NCBI GenBank assembly: GCA_021826035.1
Contig: JAKBBE010000004.1
Span: forward strand, 14,036-78,035
From: Pseudomonadota bacterium
GTDB lineage: Bacteria > Pseudomonadota > Gammaproteobacteria > Steroidobacterales > Steroidobacteraceae
Direction: 5' to 3'
Length of the DNA: 64,000 nucleotides
Positions 10,799 to 19,950 of this stretch are shown piece after piece; within the stretch, counting starts at the first letter, position 1; each line of letters opens with the position of its first letter. The notes beneath the pieces were generated by a model that was not told where the DNA came from, ran no database searches, and worked only from the letters and a program-made list of their open reading frames with translations. A program made the translations under genes and the position numbers.

Positions 10799-11095
10799 TC
10801 ACGGCGAGCGGTGGCTGAGCGGCTCGTAGCGCCGCTCGCCCGTGACCGGGTCGTACAGGACCTCGAACGGCTCGCCGGTGGCGGGATCTTCAAAACGCTC
10901 GCCCGTCGCCTGCCAGCGGGCCACGGGCGGGGCCGGCTTGCGATAGCGCCAGCGCTCGAAAGCCGTCGCGAGCAGACCCACGGTCCCGAGTATGAGCAGC
11001 GGGAGGCCGTGCCCGGATTTCACCGTCAGCAGTTCGATCGCGCCAGCCACGAGCGCAAGCGCCGAGACCGCCAGGAAGGCGGTGCGCAGTCTCAC
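10799..11095 (-). CDS. Small membrane protein of unknown function
   Basis: A 98-residue protein with two hydrophobic segments (about residues 5-22 and 30-45) and a hydrophilic C-terminus with a repeated DPxTGE pattern (DPATGEPFEVLYDPVTGERRYEP). It starts with GTG, overlapping the stop of the upstream ybjQ-like gene by four bases (GTGA), so the pair is co-translated. No family recognised. Confidence 0.65.
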   Translation of the reverse strand: MRLRTAFLAVSALALVAGAIELLTVKSGHGLPLLILGTVGLLATAFERWRYRKPAPPVARWQATGERFEDPATGEPFEVLYDPVTGERRYEPLSHRSP

Positions 11096-11415
11096 CCGGC
11101 CGGCTCGATGACCACGGCGGTGCCGTAGGCAACGATCTCGCTCATGGTCTGGCCGATCTCCGAGGAGTCGAATCGCATCATCACTACGGCGTTGGCCTGC
11201 ATCAGCGTGGCGTTCTTCACCATGCGGTCGACGGCGTGGCGGCGGGCCTCCTCAAGCAGTTGGGTGTACTCGGAGATCTCCCCGCCGGCGATCGAGCGCA
11301 GGCCGGCCATCAGATTGCCGGCCAGGCCACGGCTGCGTACCACGACGCCGAACACTTGGCCCTTGACCGCTGTGACTCGGTAGCCCGGGACGTTTTCGGT
11401 GGTGACGATGAGCAT
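11092..11415 (-). CDS. ybjQ: YbjQ/UPF0145 family protein
   Basis: A 107-residue protein of the YbjQ (UPF0145) family, which forms a small pentameric beta barrel and is often labelled a putative heavy-metal-binding domain. Conserved features are GYRVTAVKGQVFGVVVRSR, the GGEISEYTQLLEEAR segment and NAVVMMRFDSSEI. The start at 11415 has AGGAGA seven bases upstream and matches family length; the open frame further upstream is not needed. Biochemical role unknown. Confidence 0.88.
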   Translation of the reverse strand: MLIVTTENVPGYRVTAVKGQVFGVVVRSRGLAGNLMAGLRSIAGGEISEYTQLLEEARRHAVDRMVKNATLMQANAVVMMRFDSSEIGQTMSEIVAYGTAVVIEPAG

Positions 11416-11627
11416 CGTGCTGTCTCCTGGGTGGGGCGCAGGTGCCCACCGGATCATGGTAGCACCGTGCTCAAGGGGTGCGCGGGTCGCGCGAAATTGC
11501 ATATCTGCGGCAGAAATGACCCCTAGTGCCACGGCCCGTGCCCGCCTAAGGTCATGGTCACCCCCCAGCCGGGGGCGCTCGCCGGGCCCCCTGCCGGGGA
11601 GTCAGGCGGGACGGAGGCGCGGCGCTC

Positions 11628-11987
11628 ATGGGCGAGATCATCCGGGTCGGCTTTGAACCTGAACGGGACTGGGAGCAGGCGCGCGTCCAATGGGCCGAGG
11701 GCCTGGCGGCGGTCGGCGCGTTGTTCGGTGACGACGAGGCGCTGATGCGCGCCAAGGCCGAGTGTCTGTATCAGACCGTGCGGCGGATCGTGGAAGGGAT
11801 CCCGGCGGTGCGTGTGGCCGCGACCGTGCCGGACGATTTGCCCGGAGAATACGTACCCATGCTCACCGCCGCGCTGCGCGATGCGGCGCTGAAGGGCATC
11901 GAGGCGAGCACCTGTCACGCAGTGCGGGTGCTCACGGCGGCCATCTATGACCTGTGCACCTCGAAGCTGCGCCGCAAGCCGTCCTGA
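11628..11987 (+). CDS. Conserved-looking hypothetical protein
   Basis: A 119-residue soluble, mainly alpha-helical protein (for example GLAAVGALFGDDEALMRAKAECLYQTVRRIVEGI and HAVRVLTAAIYDLCTSKLRRKPS). No signal peptide, membrane segment or known motif. A GGAGG precedes the ATG and the codon use matches its neighbours, so it is likely real. It lies alone between ybjQ (divergent) and yceI (convergent). Confidence 0.6.
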   Translation: MGEIIRVGFEPERDWEQARVQWAEGLAAVGALFGDDEALMRAKAECLYQTVRRIVEGIPAVRVAATVPDDLPGEYVPMLTAALRDAALKGIEASTCHAVRVLTAAIYDLCTSKLRRKPS

Positions 11988-11991
11988 GGCC

Positions 11992-12558
11992 TCAGTGCAC
12001 CGCCGGCACCATGCGCAGCGCGAAGCGCACCGTCACCGGGTTGCCCAGCCACTCGGTGGCGCGCCACTCACCCTGACCGATGCCGAATGCGAGCCGATCA
12101 ATCACGGTCTTGCCCTGCAGTTCTGCGCTGCCGCCGCGCGGCTGCCAGGTGAAAGCAATGGACACCGTGCGAGTGACCCCACGCAGCGTGAGCGGCCCGG
12201 TGGCGATGAAGCCGTTCGCTGTCCTCTGCAGCCGCGTTGCGGTGAAGCGCGCCTGCGGGTAGCGCGCCACGTCAAAGAACTGCGCGCCACCGAGCAGCGT
12301 GTTGCGCTGTGCGTCGTGGGTATCGAACGAATGCATGTCGATCACGACCGTGAGTGCCTTGGCATGCGGATCGAACTGCACCGAGAACGATTTGAACACG
12401 CCATGATTTGCCGCGCCGGCCTGAGTGAACGTGTAGCTGAGCGTGCTGTGTGCCAGGTTCAAGACGTAGTCCGGGCCGCTGGCGGCGGCGTGCGCCGCAC
12501 CGGCGACGAGGAGGGCGAACGAGGATAGGGTGAGCCGGGCGAGGCGGGACGTCAGCAT
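11992..12558 (-). CDS. yceI: YceI family periplasmic protein
   Basis: A 188-residue protein with a signal peptide (cleavage near GAAHA-AA) and the YceI lipocalin-like beta barrel: YVLNLAHSTLSYTFTQAG at the start, HSFDTHDAQRNTLLGGAQFFDVARYPQARFTAT in the middle and GPLTLRGVTRTVSIAF later. YceI proteins bind long isoprenoid lipids in the periplasm. It follows the cytochrome b561 gene with only three bases between, the same pairing as yceJ-yceI in E. coli. Confidence 0.93.
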   Translation of the reverse strand: MLTSRLARLTLSSFALLVAGAAHAAASGPDYVLNLAHSTLSYTFTQAGAANHGVFKSFSVQFDPHAKALTVVIDMHSFDTHDAQRNTLLGGAQFFDVARYPQARFTATRLQRTANGFIATGPLTLRGVTRTVSIAFTWQPRGGSAELQGKTVIDRLAFGIGQGEWRATEWLGNPVTVRFALRMVPAVH

Positions 12559-12561
12559 TTG

Positions 12562-13131
12562 TTACTCCTTGCGGGTGAGCGCGGCGTGCGCGCCGGGTAG
12601 CATGCGCCGCAGCGTATCGTCCTTCAGGACGAAATGATGTTTGATCGCCGCGGCGATATGCAGCACGAGAATCAGGCCGAGTGCGATCGCCAGTAGCACG
12701 TGCACGCGCACCATCGCGTGGTAGAGCGTCGCGCTGCGTCTCACCAGATTCGGCAGTTGAAACAGATTGAACCAACTGACCGGAAAGCCCCGTGCCGAGG
12801 ACATGATCCAGCCGGTCAGCGGCAGGGCGATCATCAGGACATACAGTGCGGTGTGCGTGACGCGCGCGAGCACCCGCTCATAAGGCTTCAGAGTGCCCGG
12901 GAGTTCGGGCGATGGATTCAGCGCGCGCCATGTCAGACGCACCAACGCCAGGGCGAGGATGGTGATGCCGAGCGACTTGTGGCGCGCTAGCGTGACCAGC
13001 TTGGTCATGCTGAGCGGCAGTGCGGTACCGATCAGACCAAGCGCGATCTGCACCCCGATCAGGACGGCGATCAGCCAGTGCAGCAGTTGGGTGAGCGCCC
13101 CCCAGCGGGTGCGCGTGTTTCGCAGCATCAC
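12562..13131 (-). CDS. Cytochrome b561 (YceJ/CybB-like)
   Basis: A 189-residue four-helix membrane cytochrome. It begins with RWGALTQLLHWLIAVLIGVQIALG and carries the family's haem-ligand histidines: HWL in helix 1, RHKSLGITIL in helix 2, HTALYVLMIALPLTGW in helix 3 and MVRVHVLLAIALGLILVLHI in helix 4. Likely transfers electrons from quinol in the inner membrane. Co-transcribed with yceI; a second b561 gene is at 41953. Confidence 0.93.
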   Translation of the reverse strand: MMLRNTRTRWGALTQLLHWLIAVLIGVQIALGLIGTALPLSMTKLVTLARHKSLGITILALALVRLTWRALNPSPELPGTLKPYERVLARVTHTALYVLMIALPLTGWIMSSARGFPVSWFNLFQLPNLVRRSATLYHAMVRVHVLLAIALGLILVLHIAAAIKHHFVLKDDTLRRMLPGAHAALTRKE

Positions 13132-13170
13132 ACCGTGAGCTTAGAGCAGTCGGCGCTCCCTGGGGAGTGG

Positions 13171-14244
13171 TTACACCGGTGTGTCCCGGCTCTGCGTCGC
13201 GGCGTGCAGCCCGAGCTCGACCTGCGTCCAGCCCTGGCAGTGCCGTGCGATCTGCGCGGCGAGCAAAGCGGCGTGCGCGGGTCGCGCGTTCAACGCCGGT
13301 ACGTAGTCGAACCGCTCGCCGCCGGCGCACATGAACGCGGCGCGGTTCTCGACATCGATCTCCTCGAGCGTCTCCAGACAGTCGACTGCAAATCCCGGGC
13401 AGATGACCGTCACGTCCCTGATGCCCCGCGCCGGCATGCCGGCGAGCGTCTCGATGGTATAGGGACGCAACCATTCGCTAGGTCCGAAGCGCGACTGGAA
13501 CGTGATCGTCCACTCGCCTTCCTTCAGCAGCAGCTCCTCGGCGAGCAGCCGTGCGGTTTTCTGACATTTGCAGAAATACGGATCCCCCTGGTGAAAGTAG
13601 CGCTCGGGGATGCCGTGAAAGGAAATCACCAGATGGCCGGTGCGTCCATGTGCGTCCCAATGCTGCGCCACGCTCTCGCGCAACGCCTCGATGTACTGCG
13701 GCTGATCGTGGTACTCGCTGATGAAGCGCAGTTCCGGCAGCCACCGCCACCCGGACAGCTCCGCGTTGACCTGATCGTAGACCGCGCCGGTGGTGGCGCC
13801 GCAGTACTGCGGAAACAGCGGCAGAACCAGGATGCGCTGCGCGCCGGCGGCGCGCAGCCGTTGCAGTGAATCAGCCACGGTGGGGGTGCCGTAGAGCATG
13901 GCGAATTCGAGCGAAAACGGCGCCATCAGGCGCTGCGCGAGCAGACTTGCCAGCCCGCTGCGCAGCCGCTCGGACTGCTCGCGCAGCGGCGAACCCTCGG
14001 CCGACCAGATCTTGCGGTACTTCGGTGCGATGCGTCGCGGGCGCAGCGGCAGGATGAACCCATAGAGGATTGGCAGCCACAGCGGTCGCGGCAGTTCCAC
14101 CACCCGCGGATCCTTCAGCATACGGCCGAGGAAGCGCCGCACGTCGTGTGGCGCCGGTGAGTCGGGTGTGCCGAAATTGACCGCGAGAATGCCGATGCGC
14201 TCGGCCGTCTCGCGGTGAAAGTCCGCAGAGCTGTGATAGCGCAT
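13171..14244 (-). CDS. hemH: Ferrochelatase
   Basis: HemH inserts Fe2+ into protoporphyrin IX, the last step of haem synthesis. Visible motifs: ILAVNFGTPDSP near the N-terminus, the catalytic-His loop ISFHGIPERYFHQGDPY near residue 210, FQSRFGPSEWLRPYT and the acidic CPGFAVDCLETLEEI. The 357-residue length is normal for a bacterial enzyme. The start could be ATG at 14244 or GTG at 14253; neither has a clear Shine-Dalgarno. It lies head-to-tail with dienelactone hydrolase upstream and faces the b561/yceI pair downstream on the same strand, a reasonable haem context. Confidence 0.96.
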   Translation of the reverse strand: MRYHSSADFHRETAERIGILAVNFGTPDSPAPHDVRRFLGRMLKDPRVVELPRPLWLPILYGFILPLRPRRIAPKYRKIWSAEGSPLREQSERLRSGLASLLAQRLMAPFSLEFAMLYGTPTVADSLQRLRAAGAQRILVLPLFPQYCGATTGAVYDQVNAELSGWRWLPELRFISEYHDQPQYIEALRESVAQHWDAHGRTGHLVISFHGIPERYFHQGDPYFCKCQKTARLLAEELLLKEGEWTITFQSRFGPSEWLRPYTIETLAGMPARGIRDVTVICPGFAVDCLETLEEIDVENRAAFMCAGGERFDYVPALNARPAHAALLAAQIARHCQGWTQVELGLHAATQSRDTPV

Positions 14245-14336
14245 GGTGTGCACGATAGCGCAGTGAAACGGCCGGCAACCAGTGTCGCTGCGGCAAACCC
14301 CTACCCCGAGCCCGCGGTGCGGCCCCGGCGGGGGCT

Positions 14337-15020
14337 CTACACCGCCGCGCGCTCCTCGCCCCGCAGGTGCTCGCCGAGGAACTGCAGCGTCCGCCGGCGT
14401 GCCAAAGCGGCGGCCGCAGCGTCATAGGAGGGACGCAGGTCGCAGTTGAAGCCGTGGCCAGCCCCGGCGTAGACGTGGAAGATACCCCCCGGATCACGCT
14501 GGCGCATCGGCTCGAGCTCAGCGAGCGGAATGCCTTTGTCCTCGCCGCCGAAGTGATACAGCACCGGACAGTGCGGTGCCTTGCCGGCGTCCTGGGCCCG
14601 GCCGTAATACACCACCGCGCAGTCGACCGGCAGCAGGCAGGCGGCGCGGTACGACTGCGCCCCGCCCCAGCAGTACCCGACAGTGCCAATACGGCCCGCG
14701 TGTTTGACGACGGCAATTGCTGCGGCCAGATCCTTCAGGGTCTGCTCCGGCTGCAATTGCTGCATATAGCCGCGGCCCTCTTCGATCTCCGGCGGACTGT
14801 AGCCGAGTTCGATTCCGCGACGGATCCGATCGAACATGCACGGCGCGATGGCCGTGTAGCCCTCGGCGGCAAATCCGTCGGTCACGGCCCGGATGTGCGC
14901 GTTGACCCCGAAGATCTCCTGAATGACGACGACGGCTCCGCGGGCCGCACCCGGCGGCGCGGCCAGATAGGCCTGGAACTGGTGCCCGTCGCGGGCCATC
15001 AGGGTGGTGAAATCGCCCAT
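14337..15020 (-). CDS. Dienelactone hydrolase family protein
   Basis: A 227-residue alpha/beta hydrolase. The nucleophile is Cys in GTVGYCWGG, the acid is Asp in FGGEDKGIP and the His is in AGAGHGFNCD, the Cys-Asp-His triad of carboxymethylenebutenolidase. IQEIFGVNAHIRAVTDGFA is the typical N-terminal substrate loop. The start at 15020 gives the family length; the open frame continues about 77 codons upstream but overlaps the promoter region of the divergent thiolase gene. The physiological substrate cannot be told from sequence. Confidence 0.9.
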   Translation of the reverse strand: MGDFTTLMARDGHQFQAYLAAPPGAARGAVVVIQEIFGVNAHIRAVTDGFAAEGYTAIAPCMFDRIRRGIELGYSPPEIEEGRGYMQQLQPEQTLKDLAAAIAVVKHAGRIGTVGYCWGGAQSYRAACLLPVDCAVVYYGRAQDAGKAPHCPVLYHFGGEDKGIPLAELEPMRQRDPGGIFHVYAGAGHGFNCDLRPSYDAAAAALARRRTLQFLGEHLRGEERAAV

Positions 15021-15198
15021 AAACTGCTCAACTTTCAAGTCGTCCAGGCCGTACCTGGGCGCCGCAGAATATCGCGCGGGGCGGGTCCGGGGAAGCGCCT
15101 CGCGCGCGCTCCGCGGGGGGACGCTTGGCCCGGCGCGAGCGGCCCATGATAGCCTAAGAGCCGGATCGGGACGCGACCCGTCCCGAGGGAGGGGGTTC

Positions 15199-16485
15199 AT
15201 GCTGGTCGGCTCAGCCGTGCGGCGTGTCGCGATCGTGGGCGGCGTACGCATTCCATTCGCCAGGGCCTATAGCGCGTACGCAAGCTTGGGCAACCCTGAC
15301 ATGCTCACTGCGGCGCTGCGCGCCCTGGTGCAGCGTTTCCGGCTCGAGGGCCAACGGCTGGGGGATGTCGCCGCCGGTGCCGTCCTGAAACACTCCAAAG
15401 ACTTCAATCTCACGCGCGAGAGCGTCCTGTCGAGCGGACTCGATCCGCAGACCCCAGGCCTGGATCTGCAGCGCGCCTGTGGCACCAGCCTCGAGGCGGC
15501 GATCGCGATTGGTAACAAGATCGCCCTAGGGCAGATCGACTCAGGCATCGCCGCTGGCGTCGACTCGATCAGCGATCCGCCCGTGGTCTATCCGCACGCC
15601 TACCAGCGGCTGTTGCTGGCCAGTTACCGCGGCAGGAGCGCCGGTGAGCGTCTCGCGCCGTGGTTGCGGCTGCGGCCGCGGCATTTCAAGCCGGTGTTTC
15701 CCACGGTCGCCGAGCCACGCACCGGACTGTCGATGGGCGAGAGCACTGAGCTGATGGTGCAACGCTGGCGCATCGGGCGTGAGGCGCAGGATCAGCTCGC
15801 CTACCAGAGCCACTGCAATGCGGCCGCGGCATGGCGCGAGGGTTTTTACGACGATCTGGTCGAGCCCTACCTCGGACTCGCGACCGACAACAACGTGCGC
15901 ACGGACACTTCGCTCGAAAAGCTCGCCAAGCTGCGCGCGAGCTTCGATGTGCGCGACGGCACCCTGACCGCCGGCAACAGTACCCCGCTCACCGACGGTG
16001 CGAGCGCAGTGTTACTTGCCTCCGAGGCGTGGGCTGAGCGGCACCAGCTGCCGGTACTGGCGTACCTTTCATACGGCAAAGTCTGGGCCGTGGATTTCGC
16101 CAGCGGCCGCGAAGGACTCCTCATGGCGCCGGCCTATGCGGTTTCCGCGATGTTGCGCGATGCGGGCCTGACCTTGCGGGATTTCGATTACTACGAGATC
16201 CACGAGGCATTCGCCGCCCAGGTGCTGTGTACGCTCGCCGCTTGGGAATCGGCCGCGTTCTGCCGCGATAGCCTCGGCCTCGATGCGCCGCTCGGCGGTA
16301 TCGAACGAACACGACTGAACGTCAAGGGCGGCAGCCTCGCCATCGGTCATCCATTCGCGGCCACCGGCACACGCGTCCTGGCGACGCTGGCGAAGCTCCT
16401 GGCCGGCGACCCGACGGCCCAGCGTGGCCTGATATCGGTATGTACCGCTGGCGGGATGGGCGTCACGGCGATCGTGCAGAAATAG
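15199..16485 (+). CDS. Acetyl-CoA C-acyltransferase (thiolase, FadI-like)
   Basis: A 428-residue thiolase. The acyl-accepting Cys is in LQRACGTSLEAA near residue 96, the active-site His in EIHEAFAAQV, GGSLAIGHPFAATG is the conserved CoA loop and the second catalytic Cys is in CTAGGMG at the end. Similarity in length and the HFKPVFPTVAEPRTGLSMGE segment points to the FadI (anaerobic/trifunctional beta-oxidation) subfamily, but no FadJ partner is adjacent. GGAGGGGG precedes the ATG. Divergent from dienelactone hydrolase. Confidence 0.92.
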   Translation: MLVGSAVRRVAIVGGVRIPFARAYSAYASLGNPDMLTAALRALVQRFRLEGQRLGDVAAGAVLKHSKDFNLTRESVLSSGLDPQTPGLDLQRACGTSLEAAIAIGNKIALGQIDSGIAAGVDSISDPPVVYPHAYQRLLLASYRGRSAGERLAPWLRLRPRHFKPVFPTVAEPRTGLSMGESTELMVQRWRIGREAQDQLAYQSHCNAAAAWREGFYDDLVEPYLGLATDNNVRTDTSLEKLAKLRASFDVRDGTLTAGNSTPLTDGASAVLLASEAWAERHQLPVLAYLSYGKVWAVDFASGREGLLMAPAYAVSAMLRDAGLTLRDFDYYEIHEAFAAQVLCTLAAWESAAFCRDSLGLDAPLGGIERTRLNVKGGSLAIGHPFAATGTRVLATLAKLLAGDPTAQRGLISVCTAGGMGVTAIVQK

Positions 16486-16694
16486 TGGGTGCGGGCGCGC
16501 CGTCTGCAGGCGGACCCGCAGAAACAAACACAGACGTGCAGTAGCACGCGGGGAGGACAAGAGCGCAGCGCGGGCGGTGCGCCCGTGCCGCTATGCGCGC
16601 GCGGGGACTGCCGCGCAGGATCAGCCGGCGAGCGGCCGGCATGCGGGAGGATTCAGACCGGTCATACATCGAGCCAGCTGTCGGAGAGAGCGCA

Positions 16695-18497
16695 ATGAGC
16701 CCTGGCATCTTCGAGGACGGCAGGACGCTGCGCGATGAACTCGCGGTCTTACTGGGGGAAATGCCGCTGTTCAGCGGCCTCCCACCTGCAGTGTTGAGCG
16801 CCATCGCTGCGGTGGCAGAGTGGCTGTCGCTGCCGGGCGGCGCGGTGCTGTTCTCCGCCGGCGAGCCGGCTGATGCGCTGTACGTGGTGCTCAGCGGCAG
16901 CCTCGCGGTGTTGGCCGCTGGCGGGCGGGCCCAGGGGCGCTTTCTAGCCCGGCTCGCCGCCGGGGATACGGTCGGGGAAATGGGGCTGATCTCCGGACAT
17001 CCGCGCACCGCCAACGTCGTGGCGCTGCGCAACACCGAGCTGGCGCGTATTTCGGTCCGAGCATTCAACGACGTGCTGCGCCGCGAGCCGGAGGCGGTGT
17101 GGCGCATCGCGCAGCTGATGGTCAGCCGACTGGAGCGCATGGACGGTCCGCCGCCGCGCGCGCACGTGCGCGGCGCATGCACCTTCACGGTGTTGCCGCA
17201 GAGTCTGGAGGTTGATTTCGCCGGCTTCTCCACCGGGCTCGTCAAGGCGCTTGGCCAGTTCGGACGCACCGAGCTGGTCTGGAATGCGCGTGGCGCGACA
17301 CATACCAGCCAGTGGTTCAACAACATCGAGTCCTCCAACGATTTCGTCGTCTACGTGGCCGAGCCGACGCCGAATCGCTGGACCAAGCTCTGCGAGCGTC
17401 AGGCCGATGCGCTGCTGCTGCTGGCGCGCGCGGAGAGTCCGGCCGGTAGCTGGGCCGCGCTGCGCTGGCCGCACGATCAGACGCTCACCCCGCAGCGCTG
17501 GGAGCTGGTGCTGGTCCACGACAGCGGGATCGAGACCGGGGCGGCTGCGCGCTGGCTGACGAACCTGCCGCAGATCCCGCATCATCACGTGCAGTCTGCG
17601 CCCGACTATGCGCGCTTGGCGCGCATGCTCACCGGGCGTGCGGTCGGGCTGGTGCTCTCAGGCGGCGGCGCGCGTGGTTTCGCGCATATCGGCGCCATCA
17701 AAGCGCTCCAGGAGGCCGGCATCCCGATCGATCTGCTGGGTGGCACCAGCATGGGTGCGATCCTGGGTGCGGGGGTGGCGGCGCGCTGGAATCTCCAGGA
17801 ACTCACCGAGCGGTTCCGTTACTACTTCGTCGAATCGCGGCCGCTGCGCGATTACACACTGCCGTTCATCTCGCTGGTCTCGGGCCACAAGGTGAGCCGT
17901 TTGTTGTTCGAAGCTTTTGGCGAAACGGCGATCGAGGATCTGCCGCTTGCGCATTTCTGTGTGTCGGCGAACCTGACCTCCGGGCACACGCATGTGCACC
18001 GGCGCGGGGAGTTATGGCGCGCGCTGCGCGCCTCGGTGTCGGTGCCCGGTGTGCTGCCGCCGGTGGTGCTGGACGGTGAGGTGCTGGTCGATGGCGGGGC
18101 TATGAACAATCTGCCGGTGGATGTCATGCTCGAGCTCGGTCGGGGGCCGGTCATCGGCTGCGACGCGGGCGCCGACCGGGCCTTTGCCACGCATGGTGGC
18201 GAGATCGATGTGCCGCTGCCCTGGCAGATCATGCGCTGGCTTAAAGCGCGCCGGCAGTTGCCGAACATCTTTCAGATTCTCTGGCGCACCGGAATGGTCA
18301 ACAGCTCGGCGCAAACGGCCGCGCAGCGTGACCGCACCGATCTGCTGTTGCGTCCGCCGCTTGCTGCGATCGACATGCTCAACTGGCGGGCGTTCGATCA
18401 GGCCGTCCAGGCTGGCTACGAATATACCGTGCGGCGTATCGATGAGCTGCCGGATGATTCTCCGCTGTGGCGCAGCGCCGGACCGTCCTCGCGCTAG
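16695..18497 (+). CDS. Patatin-like phospholipase with N-terminal cyclic-nucleotide-binding domain (NTE family)
   Basis: A 600-residue protein of the neuropathy target esterase/RssA-like type. Residues about 20-150 form a cNMP-binding domain (PLFSGLPPAVLSAIAAVAEW, GDTVGEMGLISGHPRTANV). A linker of about 160 residues follows, then a patatin domain: oxyanion motif SGGGARGFAH near 322, catalytic Ser in GGTSMGA near 350 and catalytic Asp in DGG near 466. No signal peptide or clear membrane helix. GGAGAG sits before the ATG at 16695. It would hydrolyse phospholipids or lysophospholipids, possibly under ligand control, and follows a thiolase gene, consistent with lipid turnover. Confidence 0.93.
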   Translation: MSPGIFEDGRTLRDELAVLLGEMPLFSGLPPAVLSAIAAVAEWLSLPGGAVLFSAGEPADALYVVLSGSLAVLAAGGRAQGRFLARLAAGDTVGEMGLISGHPRTANVVALRNTELARISVRAFNDVLRREPEAVWRIAQLMVSRLERMDGPPPRAHVRGACTFTVLPQSLEVDFAGFSTGLVKALGQFGRTELVWNARGATHTSQWFNNIESSNDFVVYVAEPTPNRWTKLCERQADALLLLARAESPAGSWAALRWPHDQTLTPQRWELVLVHDSGIETGAAARWLTNLPQIPHHHVQSAPDYARLARMLTGRAVGLVLSGGGARGFAHIGAIKALQEAGIPIDLLGGTSMGAILGAGVAARWNLQELTERFRYYFVESRPLRDYTLPFISLVSGHKVSRLLFEAFGETAIEDLPLAHFCVSANLTSGHTHVHRRGELWRALRASVSVPGVLPPVVLDGEVLVDGGAMNNLPVDVMLELGRGPVIGCDAGADRAFATHGGEIDVPLPWQIMRWLKARRQLPNIFQILWRTGMVNSSAQTAAQRDRTDLLLRPPLAAIDMLNWRAFDQAVQAGYEYTVRRIDELPDDSPLWRSAGPSSR

Positions 18498-18525
18498 AGC
18501 GCCTCCACCCCGGGGCGGGGTGAGC

Positions 18526-18560
18526 TTGCCGGTAAGCCATGTAAGCTGTATATTTATACA
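18526..18560 (+). promoter_or_regulatory. Sigma-70 promoter of the GST gene with a dyad over the -10
   Basis: TTGCCG (18526-18531), 17-base spacer, TATATT (18549-18554). The -10 lies inside a dyad TGTATA-TT-TATACA (18547-18560). Transcription would start about 25 bases before the GST start codon. Confidence 0.55.
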
Positions 18561-18586
18561 ATCCCCAGAGCAGCTCCGGTGCGGTC

Positions 18587-19183
18587 ATGATCACGCTGTT
18601 TCACCACCCCAAGACACGCTCCACACGCTTCATCTTCCTGCTCGAGGAGTTCGGCGTTCCCTACGAGATCCGCCGCGTCGAGGTTCGCAAGCGCGACGGC
18701 TCGGGCGCCGTCGATCCGCGCAACCCGCACCCGCACGGCAAAGTCCCCGCAATCAGCGATGATGGCACGGTCGTGTTCGAGTCCTCCGCCATTGTGCTGT
18801 ATCTCACGGACCGCTTTGCCGATCGCGGACTCGGACCGCTGGTCGGCGAGTTGGACCGTGCGCCCTACCTCTCCTGGCTGGCCTACTACAGCGGTGTGCT
18901 TGAGCCGGCTTTCGTGTCCAAATTTCTCAAAGTCGCCGTGCCGCGCGGCACGGCCGGCTGGGTGGACGTCGAAGAGGCGGTGCCGACCCTGATCACGCTG
19001 CTCTCGCGCGGACCGTACCTGCTCGGGGAGCGTTTCAGCGCCGCAGACGTGCTGTACGGGACGACTTTGGCGATGTTCCGCGACACTCCGCTGATGGAGC
19101 GCAACGCGTTGATCGATGCCTACGTCGACCGCGTCGTGAATCGCCCGGCCTTTCAGCGCGCCTTGGCGCTCGACGGGGCCTGA
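18587..19183 (+). CDS. Glutathione S-transferase family protein
   Basis: A 198-residue GST: thioredoxin-fold N-terminus with ITLFHHPKTRSTRFIFLLEEFGVPYE, the cis-Pro glutathione motif GKVPAISD and the ESSAIVLYLTDRF loop, then an all-helical C-terminal domain with the N-capping motif LLGERFSAADVLYGT. Substrate unknown. Preceded by a good sigma-70-like promoter. The gshA gene for glutathione synthesis lies 3 kb downstream on the same strand but in a different transcription unit. Confidence 0.93.
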   Translation: MITLFHHPKTRSTRFIFLLEEFGVPYEIRRVEVRKRDGSGAVDPRNPHPHGKVPAISDDGTVVFESSAIVLYLTDRFADRGLGPLVGELDRAPYLSWLAYYSGVLEPAFVSKFLKVAVPRGTAGWVDVEEAVPTLITLLSRGPYLLGERFSAADVLYGTTLAMFRDTPLMERNALIDAYVDRVVNRPAFQRALALDGA

Positions 19184-19240
19184 CGCATCGATGCCAAGAC
19201 ATCGCTCGCCCGGCACGCGCCGTCGCTGAGTGGCACGACC

Positions 19241-19942
19241 GTGACGACCGACATCCCGGGTGGACACAGCGCCGCGCTGGTCTTGTTCTGCCGCCGTCCG
19301 GCGCACGGAGAGGGCAAGCGCCGCCTGGCGCGCGCACTGGGAGACGAACCGGCGTTCGCCGTTGCCGAAGCGCTGCTGCAGTGCGCCCTGGAGGATGCTG
19401 CGGCATGGCCGGGCCAGGTGGTGCTCTCCCCGGCGCGCGGTGCGGATGCCGCCTGGGCTGCCGGGCTGTTGGAGCGCGACGCTGAGGTCATCCCTCAACC
19501 CGACGGTAATCTCGGCGAAAGGATTGCAGCGGTCGACGGGCTGGTGCGAAGCCGCGGTTGTAGTCGAGTGTTGTTCATCGGCAGCGATGCGCCTTCACTG
19601 CACCCGGCCCAGCTCACTGCCGCGGCCGCGGAGCTCGAGCGTGCCGAGGTCGTGCTGATGCCGGCGGCGGACGGTGGTGTGACGCTGATGGGATCACGGA
19701 CCGGGTGGCCCGATCTGGCTGCGCTGCCCTGGAGCGAGGCGGCGCTCGGTGCCATGCTCGAGCATGTCTGCCGTCATTCGGGTCGTTCCGTGCAGCGGCT
19801 GGAGGGTTCCTACGACGTCGATGAACCGGCCGACTGCCGGCTCGCGATCGAGCGACTCGAGGACGACCGGCGGGTCGCGCGCCGGCGTCTGCGCGAGCTG
19901 CTGTGTAGCCTGCAGCTCCACGAAATTCCGCTGCGCACCTGA
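19241..19942 (+). CDS. TIGR04282/DUF2064 family glycosyltransferase-like protein
   Basis: A 233-residue protein with a GT-A/nucleotidyltransferase-like fold: LVLFCRRPAHGEGKRRLARALGD at the N-terminus, QPDGNLGERIAA, and FIGSDAPSLHPAQL with the Asp of the metal site, then PAADGGVTLMG. These match DUF2064 (CofC-like) proteins annotated as glycosyltransferases. Start is GTG at 19241. It is 57 bases after GST and converges on the phosphorylase gene. Confidence 0.83.
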   Translation: MTTDIPGGHSAALVLFCRRPAHGEGKRRLARALGDEPAFAVAEALLQCALEDAAAWPGQVVLSPARGADAAWAAGLLERDAEVIPQPDGNLGERIAAVDGLVRSRGCSRVLFIGSDAPSLHPAQLTAAAAELERAEVVLMPAADGGVTLMGSRTGWPDLAALPWSEAALGAMLEHVCRHSGRSVQRLEGSYDVDEPADCRLAIERLEDDRRVARRRLRELLCSLQLHEIPLRT

Positions 19943-19950
19943 GCGATCTC

